A DNA stretch of 64,000 nucleotides, taken from NCBI RefSeq assembly GCF_000007205.1, contig NC_005043.1, positions 1,054,001-1,118,000 on the forward strand, given 5' to 3'. Position 1 is the first letter of the stretch, and each line of letters starts with the position of its first letter. The notes under the pieces are model-generated. The model had not been told where the DNA came from. It worked only from the letters and a program-made list of their open reading frames with translations, and did not search any database. Made by a program: the position numbers and the translations under genes. Positions 58,071 through 64,000 of this stretch are shown piece by piece. This DNA is from Chlamydia pneumoniae TW-183. Lineage in GTDB: Bacteria; Chlamydiota; Chlamydiia; Chlamydiales; Chlamydiaceae.

Positions 58071-59231
58071 ATGCATCTTCATGAGTACCAAGCTAAAGAT
58101 CTCTTAGCTTCTTACGATGTGCCTATTCCCCCCTATTGGGTAGTGTCTTCAGAGGAAGAAGGGGAACTTCTTATCACAAAGTCGGGATTAGATTCCGCCG
58201 TGGTTAAAGTACAGGTTCATGCTGGAGGTCGAGGGAAACATGGTGGTGTCATTGTTGCAAAATCCTCAGCAGGCATTTTGCAAGCCGTAGCTAAGCTCTT
58301 AGGAATGCATTTTACTAGTAATCAAACTGCCGACGGATTTCTCCCCGTAGAGAAAGTCTTGATTTCACCACTTGTTGCTATACAAAGGGAATATTATGTC
58401 GCAGTGATTATGGATCGAAAACACCGATGCCCAGTTCTTATGCTTTCAAAAGCAGGAGGTATGGATATCGAAGAGGTCGCACACTCTTCCCCAGAACAGA
58501 TCCTGACATTACCACTGACCTCTTATGGGCATATCTATAGTTATCAACTTCGTCAAGCCACTAAGTTCATGGAGTGGGAAGGAGAAGTGATGCACCAAGG
58601 TGTCCAATTGATCAAAAAGCTTGCGAAGTGCTTTTATGAAAATGATGTCTCTTTATTAGAGATCAATCCTTTGGTGTTGACTTTAGAGGGTGAGCTACTT
58701 GTCCTCGATTCTAAGATTACGATCGATGACAATGCCCTATACCGTCATCCCAACTTAGAAGTATTGTATGACCCCTCTCAAGAGAATGTTCGGGATGTCC
58801 TAGCAAAGCAAATCGGATTGTCCTACATCGCTCTAAGCGGAAATATCGGTTGCATTGTGAATGGCGCCGGACTTGCCATGAGTACCTTAGATATTTTAAA
58901 GCTCCATGGTGGGAATGCTGCGAATTTCTTAGATGTCGGAGGAGGGGCTTCTCAAAAGCAAATCCAAGAAGCTGTATCTTTAGTATTGTCCGATGAGAGC
59001 GTGAAAGTGCTTTTTATCAATATCTTCGGGGGGATTATGGACTGTTCTGTAGTTGCCTCCGGGCTCGTTGCAGTTATGGAAACAAGAGATCAAGTGGTTC
59101 CTACAGTCATTCGTCTCGAAGGAACAAATGTAGAATTGGGAAAAGAAATTGTTCAGCAATCTGGGATTCCTTGCCAATTTGTCTCTTCTATGGAAGAGGG
59201 CGCTAGACGCGCTGTAGAACTGAGTATGTAG
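58071..59231 (+). CDS. sucC: Succinyl-CoA ligase, beta subunit
   Basis: A 386-residue ATP-grasp protein that pairs with SucD to convert succinyl-CoA to succinate with ATP or GTP formation. It has [51 protein letters not shown] (metal-binding Asn/Glu) and [19 protein letters not shown]. Length is normal. Divergent from ftsY and followed by sucD after 13 bases. In the truncated chlamydial TCA cycle it serves the 2-oxoglutarate to malate branch. Confidence 0.97.
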   Translation: MHLHEYQAKDLLASYDVPIPPYWVVSSEEEGELLITKSGLDSAVVKVQVHAGGRGKHGGVIVAKSSAGILQAVAKLLGMHFTSNQTADGFLPVEKVLISPLVAIQREYYVAVIMDRKHRCPVLMLSKAGGMDIEEVAHSSPEQILTLPLTSYGHIYSYQLRQATKFMEWEGEVMHQGVQLIKKLAKCFYENDVSLLEINPLVLTLEGELLVLDSKITIDDNALYRHPNLEVLYDPSQENVRDVLAKQIGLSYIALSGNIGCIVNGAGLAMSTLDILKLHGGNAANFLDVGGGASQKQIQEAVSLVLSDESVKVLFINIFGGIMDCSVVASGLVAVMETRDQVVPTVIRLEGTNVELGKEIVQQSGIPCQFVSSMEEGARRAVELSM

Positions 59232-59244
59232 ATTTAGGAGATAC

Positions 59245-60126
59245 ATGTTCCACTCACTAAGTAAAAATACTCCCATCATCACACAGGGAATTACAGGGAA
59301 AGCAGGTTCATTTCATACTGAGCAGTGCCTCGCCTACGGTACGAATTTCGTAGGGGGTGTGACTCCAGGCAAAGGGGGAACCCTTTGGCTAGACCTGCCA
59401 GTCTATGATTCTGTACTTGAGGCGAAGCAAGCTACAGGGTGTCGCGCGACCATGATTTTTGTTCCACCACCTTATGCCGCCGAGGCCATCCTAGAAGCCG
59501 AAGAGGCCGGAATCGAACTTATTGTTTGTATTACCGAAGGGATCCCTGTTCGAGATATGCTTGAAGTGGCTAGAGTTATGGACAACAGTACTTCACAGCT
59601 TATCGGCCCGAATTGTCCAGGAATTATCAAGCCTGGAGAATGTAAAATTGGAATTATGCCAGGATATATCCACCTGCCGGGAAATATTGGAGTGGTCTCT
59701 AGATCAGGAACTCTGACATACGAGGCTGTTTGGCAGCTCACTCAGCTCAAAATCGGCCAGAGTATTTGTGTAGGTATTGGGGGAGACCCCCTCAATGGAA
59801 CCTCATTTATTGATGTCTTGCAGGCGCTGGAGGAGGATCCCTATACAGAACTGATTTTAATGATCGGGGAAATCGGCGGTAGTGCCGAAGAAGAGGCCGC
59901 GGCCTGGATCCAAGCACACTGCACAAAACCCGTGGTTGCTTTTATTGCTGGTGTTACAGCTCCAAAAGGGAAACGCATGGGGCATGCTGGGGCCATCATC
60001 TCTGGAAATTCTGGGGATGCCAAAAGTAAAATACAAGTTCTACGTGAATCTGGAGTTACTGTAGTTGAGTCTCCGGCCCATATCGGAAAAACTGTAGACG
60101 CTGTATTACGGGCAAAAGAACTCTAA
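59245..60126 (+). CDS. sucD: Succinyl-CoA ligase, alpha subunit
   Basis: A 293-residue partner of SucC. A CoA-binding Rossmann domain ([20 protein letters not shown]) is followed by the ligase domain. The phosphorylated histidine is in [15 protein letters not shown] (about residue 249), and [20 protein letters not shown] is conserved. AGGAG precedes the ATG. Its TAA overlaps an ATG (TAATG) that opens a decayed frame. Confidence 0.97.
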   Translation: MFHSLSKNTPIITQGITGKAGSFHTEQCLAYGTNFVGGVTPGKGGTLWLDLPVYDSVLEAKQATGCRATMIFVPPPYAAEAILEAEEAGIELIVCITEGIPVRDMLEVARVMDNSTSQLIGPNCPGIIKPGECKIGIMPGYIHLPGNIGVVSRSGTLTYEAVWQLTQLKIGQSICVGIGGDPLNGTSFIDVLQALEEDPYTELILMIGEIGGSAEEEAAAWIQAHCTKPVVAFIAGVTAPKGKRMGHAGAIISGNSGDAKSKIQVLRESGVTVVESPAHIGKTVDAVLRAKEL

Positions 60127-60548
60127 TGCTTAATCATCTAACCTACAAGTACAAGGTTCGCTTAATCCTTTGGATTGGGAGCTCTCTACTTTAATGAAGA
60201 TCTTGTGCTTGGGGACTCATTCTTGCGCCTAGTTCTTATTCATGTCTTACGTCGCTATTTCCCTGTGGGTAAGGAAAATCAGAAAAAGAGACCTATTCGC
60301 AAGTTATAAAGTATTTACTTGAAATATTATTTCCCTCATCTACTAGCTCTTTAAGAACTAGCCAAGGGTGGATAGAAGTGCCTTCAAGGAGTGCTCTGGC
60401 AGCCATATCTAAGTGTGTGTTCAAACCCTATTCTGGCAACACAAATAAGATAGATGTTGTGGGATACTATATCATAAGAGTATACTGTTTCCAATTTCTT
60501 CAAATCCGTAAGCTTTTTTCTTTCCTTACACACGACTTTATTTTTTGA
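60126..60548 (+). pseudogene. Decayed gene after sucD
   Basis: Coding-like pieces in three frames. An ATG overlapping the sucD stop begins [18 protein letters not shown] and stops at 60194. From about 60175 the next frame reads GALYFNEDLVLGDSFLRLVL and RRYFPVGKENQKKRPIRKL to 60309. From about 60306 a third frame stays open 80 codons (YLLEILFPSSTSSLRTSQGW, EVPSRSALAAISKCVFKPYS) to 60548. Joined by two frameshifts they give about 140 residues, coupled to sucD. The family is unknown to me. The gene order in C. trachomatis has htrA after sucD. Confidence 0.45.
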
Positions 60549-60603
60549 AATATCTTATCAATACCTTAGAACGAAGTTCTAATTAAAATAAAATCAGGAT
60601 GTT

Positions 60604-61496
60604 ATGCAGGTCTACGAGTTCTCTCGTCAAGTTCAACCCACATTTCAAAATTTACTCATGGAAAAATTAGATGCCTGCTTTTTCTTTGGAGGAAAGCGGG
60701 TAAAAATTATCGGTTTAGATGAACCTAATCTGGCTTGAGGAATAGAAGAACAGGTTGCACTATCCATTGCTATAAAGATCCTTAAAATTATCCTTGCACT
60801 TATTTTGTTCCCATTAGTTTTACTCGCCTGGGTGATTCGCTATCAATTGCACGCAAATTTCCATTGTAGTGTAGTGCCCTTCCCAGGATTTTCGGTAAAC
60901 CAAGCATACAAATGTAGTGAGGCTAAGATAGAAGAAATGCTAGATCTTCTAGACTTAGAAACCCTGGAATGGTCATCAAGATGCCTTCGTCAAGATATGA
61001 CATTTGCAAATCGGCTAGAGGAAGAGCTGATTCAAGAACTTCGTGTGTCAGAGACCGAGGAGTTGATTAGTCTTGGTGGTAAACGAAACCTTGTGCGTTT
61101 ACTTCTCACGCACTTTTTTAATCCTCCAAAGAGATCGCGTGTAGAGTCTGTAGGTCATGAGGTTGTCTTTCCTGTATTTGATAGGCTAAAGAGAGAAGAG
61201 GAAATCATTGGGGATGGACCCATCACTCGATCCAATGAGGAACTGTGGGCTCTTCTAGATCATGGAACTGCTCGCGGGATCCATAAGACCCTTTGGTTTT
61301 CGATTTTTTTTAAGTATCTAACACAAATCGAACTGTTCTAGAAGCAGGTATTGGAGGGGAGATTTTCAAGAGACTTAACGCTATATTCCAGACTTCTACC
61401 GGTCAAACATTGACTTTAGCTCCGAAGCTCTCGAATCTTTGCTTTTCTGTTCATTTCTCTGGGTTGCTGCGTTGGGAAAACATTCAAGTTGAGTAG
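60604..61496 (+). pseudogene. Chlamydia-specific tandem family, copy 1, broken
   Basis: The frame starts at ATG 60604 (MQVYEFSRQVQPTFQNLLME, ...CFFFGGKRVKIIGLDE), meets TGA at 60736-60738, then stays open from the hydrophobic segment LKIILALILFPLVLLAWVIR to TAG 61341. A shift near 61336 continues the protein (EAGIGGEIFKRLNAIFQTST) to 61496. It shares the N-terminal plan of the next two genes: MxVYxF, a WFFLGGxR-type motif, then a membrane segment. With one stop and one frameshift it is most likely a pseudogene. The family may be the Chlamydia-only DUF648, which I cannot confirm. Confidence 0.65.
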
Positions 61497-61785
61497 AGAG
61501 AAATTGTTAATTTTGTTTCTTTTCAAAGATTTTATCTTACCAGTCTCTTCTATTTGTCTGAGTTACTTGAGTGATGCGTGATTTTTTACATGTGACTTTT
61601 GGATCATGGATAACTGGAACTTTTATAAAAGATATCGAGTTCAGAAAAGAAGAAAAAAACCTCTTTTATTTAATGATTTATTTTTTAAAGTATATAAATA
61701 ATTTATAATTATAAAATAATTTACTTTTTAATAATTAAAATGTAAACTGTTTGCACTTTAATAATAATTATAATTATAGATTTTG

Positions 61786-62889
61786 ATGCTTGTCTATTGT
61801 TTTGATCCCTCGGTACCAACTTCACCAGAACACCGCCTGATGGCGGCATTAGACCGTTGGTTTTTCTTAGGAGGACATCGTGTAAGAATTCTCACGCTTG
61901 AGGGTAATCACTATCGGGCTTTTCAAGAAAATATGTCTATCTCAACAGTAGAGAAGATATTGAAACTAATTTCCTATCTACTCATCCCTATTGTCCTTAT
62001 TGCTTTGCTAATCCGTTGTTTCTTACACTCTAGGTTTAAATGTAATTGGAAATGCGATTCTCTAAGTGACGCAAGAGTCCCCCACGACGTTCAACCTTTC
62101 AATGATTTCCAACTTTTCAATAATCAGGAGAGGCTAAATATATGGAAAAATCGGAGATATGTCTCTGGAATAGATGTGCTTATGGTGCCGGTCGATTATC
62201 TCAGATCTCAGTTTCCCGGTTTTAAGGAGATTCCAGAAGCTATCCGTTGCGAAAACTATGTAAGTGATGGTCAGTTTTCTGAAGAAAGTAAAACAAGCTA
62301 TCTTAGAGCGATGCTGACCGACATTGTTGGGTATATCTTGTCATTAGATGAGACCTATTGGACGAATGTGATCCTCAAGATCCGTGCGATGTGCATCACC
62401 TTCGAAAGTTTCCCTGGAAAAGAAGCAGACCCTAACTATTCCCCTCGCGTAACTCACCACTATTTTGATGAATCTTGGAAGGCACTTGCGCGACATGTAT
62501 TAGGAGAAGGTAACATGGTGAATAGACTAGATGAGGCGCTAATTCGTACAGAGAAGCCGGGCAAAGAAGGGGAATGTATTACGAAACAGTTTTTAAAAGA
62601 TTACTGTAAAAAGCATCTCGAAGTTATGAGTTGTCCAGATTTCATTGAATCTCTGGTAGATGAAAAAATCCGAGAGTTTCGTTGTCCAAGTATTTTAAAC
62701 TCAGCAGTATGTGATGTAATAGATCGCAAATGCCAAGAACATTTGTTAAAGGCAATAATAAACGAAGCAAACCGCAGGCTCCCTGGGATGAAAAATAGCT
62801 CATTCACTATGCGTGGTAACCAAGTTTTATTTTATACCATCTTTTCTCCACCAAAATTGCCACCTGCTGCGAGTTCCGTATATTTTTAA
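61786..62889 (+). CDS. Chlamydia-specific tandem family, copy 2
   Basis: A 367-residue protein starting at ATG 61786 (MLVYCFDPSVPTSPEHRLMA). The N-terminal domain (1-~45) has ALDRWFFLGGHRVRIL; residues about 58-82 form one membrane segment (ISYLLIPIVLIALLIRCFLH). A soluble region follows, with many charged residues and helices (RAMLTDIVGYILSLDETYW, HHYFDESWKALARHVLG, DYCKKHLEVMSCPDFIESLV). The function is unknown. The preceding 290 bases are very AT-rich and no clear promoter stands out; there is no good ribosome site. It is intact, unlike copy 1. Confidence 0.75.
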   Translation: MLVYCFDPSVPTSPEHRLMAALDRWFFLGGHRVRILTLEGNHYRAFQENMSISTVEKILKLISYLLIPIVLIALLIRCFLHSRFKCNWKCDSLSDARVPHDVQPFNDFQLFNNQERLNIWKNRRYVSGIDVLMVPVDYLRSQFPGFKEIPEAIRCENYVSDGQFSEESKTSYLRAMLTDIVGYILSLDETYWTNVILKIRAMCITFESFPGKEADPNYSPRVTHHYFDESWKALARHVLGEGNMVNRLDEALIRTEKPGKEGECITKQFLKDYCKKHLEVMSCPDFIESLVDEKIREFRCPSILNSAVCDVIDRKCQEHLLKAIINEANRRLPGMKNSSFTMRGNQVLFYTIFSPPKLPPAASSVYF

Positions 62890-63074
62890 AGAAAGGAGAT
62901 CTCTTGGTCTCCTAGTCCTGCTATAAGGTCTTGATATACATCTTTTTGGAGTAATTTCATTTTTTATATTATTTTATTAAAATCTTTATAATTCGTTTCT
63001 TTTGAAATATTTATTGTATTTCTTAATAACTGTATATAAACCAATTTGCTAATATTTTAAAAAGTAGTTTTTTG

Positions 63075-64000
63075 ATGGAAGTTTATAGTTTTTCCCCTTC
63101 AGTAAGAACTTCGTTTCAGCACCGTGTAATGGCGGCACTAGATAATTGGTTTTTTCTAGGAGGGCGCCGTTTAAAAGTAGTTTCTCTAGATAGTTGTAAC
63201 TCAGGGCAGGCTTGTGAAGAATACGTGCCTATTTCAACGACAGAAAAGGTCTTAAAGATACTCTCTTACCTACTCATACCGATTGTCATAATAGCTCTGT
63301 TAATTCGTTATCTTTTGCATAGCAATTTTACGGCAAAGGTATCACAGAAACCTTGGTTAAAGACCCTGCAGTTAGGAATTGATATAAAAAGCTTCATACT
63401 TCCCGGTTCTCATGTAAACACGATGGATTCAGCTACTTTGTTTAAAGCAATTCGTTTGGAAGGGAAGCGTGTTGATGTAGAATATCATAGGCTACATAGC
63501 AGCGATAAGGTGGTTTTTTATATCCCTGCTCAGAAACTTCCAGATGATCTGCGTTTGACTCATTGGCTTCCAGAAAAAGAAACAAGAAAGACTGAGTATG
63601 TGAGACATATGCTGGCCCATGTCATGGGTTATCTAACATCACAGGGTAAGGAACGGCTTCAACAGGTAGTGCAAGACTCTCGAAGCAGTACTTCCTTGGG
63701 GGCTGAAAAAGTCCTTCAATACAGATTCATTGATCATCCACAGAGTCAAGGAGAATTTCAACGTCTGCTTAATGAAAATATAACGACCAAAGGTTCCGAG
63801 GATAAGGAAGTTGTACAGAGTGATTTATTTGACATGGCTTTTCAGTGTTGGTGGCCACAGTTTATTTCAGTTATACAATCTCCGACCTTCAGTGAAGAAT
63901 TAGTACACGAAATGAGTCAGAAACTTGATTTAGATTGTATATACCCAGAAGATGATGAATTTGAGCAGAAGTTCCTTAATACCCTTCTGAAAGCAGTCTT
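63075..64000 (+). CDS. Chlamydia-specific tandem family, copy 3 (cut by window edge)
   Basis: Open from ATG 63075 to the end of the window (308 codons and 2 bases). The first 85 residues closely follow copy 2: MEVYSFSPSVRTSFQHRVMA, ALDNWFFLGGRRLKVVSL, then ISTTEKVLKILSYLLIPIVI and IALLIRYLLHSNF. The later part is more diverged (EYVRHMLAHVMGYLTSQGK corresponds to LRAMLTDIVGYILSLDE of copy 2), so the membrane and N-terminal part is under tighter constraint or was recently converted. The C terminus lies outside the window. Confidence 0.75.
   Translation, partial: MEVYSFSPSVRTSFQHRVMAALDNWFFLGGRRLKVVSLDSCNSGQACEEYVPISTTEKVLKILSYLLIPIVIIALLIRYLLHSNFTAKVSQKPWLKTLQLGIDIKSFILPGSHVNTMDSATLFKAIRLEGKRVDVEYHRLHSSDKVVFYIPAQKLPDDLRLTHWLPEKETRKTEYVRHMLAHVMGYLTSQGKERLQQVVQDSRSSTSLGAEKVLQYRFIDHPQSQGEFQRLLNENITTKGSEDKEVVQSDLFDMAFQCWWPQFISVIQSPTFSEELVHEMSQKLDLDCIYPEDDEFEQKFLNTLLKAV

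Overview
The window is a 64 kb piece of a chlamydial chromosome, and I read it as Chlamydia (Chlamydophila) pneumoniae. The grounds are low-GC coding DNA and a 1609-residue polymorphic outer membrane autotransporter matching Pmp21. There are also Chlamydia-only families: three tandem CHLPS 43-kDa-like proteins, Inc-like proteins with paired hydrophobic segments, and a fused glycyl-tRNA synthetase. Gene order also matches what I remember of the C. trachomatis CT778-CT822 block (priA ... lysS-cysS ... uvrC/mutS, dnaG, glyQS, pgsA, glgA, rplY ... plsX, pmpD/pmp21 ... glmM-glmS, tyrP, ftsY, sucCD). The species call rests on recalled gene families and order, not on a database search.

Layout. 1-7.4 kb: the start of priA, an unknown gene, a secreted thioredoxin, three tandem alpha/beta-hydrolase-like CHLPS paralogues, then a broken Inc-like gene and more broken coding sequence. 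7.5-14.5 kb: lysS and cysS, a thioredoxin-like protein, rpmH-rnpA, rpmJ-rpsN, a GYF-like membrane protein and an Asp23-family gene with a decayed copy upstream. 14.5-21.1 kb: mutS-uvrC (DNA repair), a decayed gene, and dnaG. 21.3-29 kb: three small exported proteins, glyQS, pgsA, glgA and tRNA-Gln. 29.1-32.5 kb: an rplY-pth-rpsF-rpsR-rplI-ispE run behind a near-consensus promoter, with ispE frameshifted in a T10 tract. 32.9-41.6 kb: an antiporter-like protein, an rng-plsB-M16 protease run, and the yceD-rpmF-plsX operon. 41.7-51.4 kb: pmp21, an unknown membrane protein and pcnB-lpxB. 51.9-60.1 kb: glmM-glmS, a single tyrP, a BI-1 family protein, ftsY and sucC-sucD. 60.1-64 kb: decayed coding sequence and three tandem copies of a Chlamydia-type family, the first broken and the last cut by the window edge.

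How the genes work together. Most of the window is housekeeping: translation (three aminoacyl-tRNA synthetases, eight ribosomal proteins, pth, rnpA, tRNA-Gln), replication and repair (priA, dnaG, mutS, uvrC), and envelope building (glmM/glmS to hexosamines, lpxB to lipid A, pgsA/plsB/plsX to phospholipid, ispE to isoprenoids). Accessory content sits in three islands, at 2-7.4, 21.3-23 and 60.1-64 kb, plus pmp21. These islands and a few intergenic gaps hold most of the broken genes, as expected for reductive evolution of a host-adapted intracellular pathogen. I see no phage, insertion sequence, CRISPR array or transferred island. The most unusual signals are homopolymer tracts (T10 in ispE, A10 in pcnB, G9 near 5.7 kb, T6 at the break in the Inc-like gene), the stepwise loss of active-site residues in the thioredoxin-like and CHLPS families, and several previously intact genes that can still be read as runs of coding-like sequence in shifted frames.
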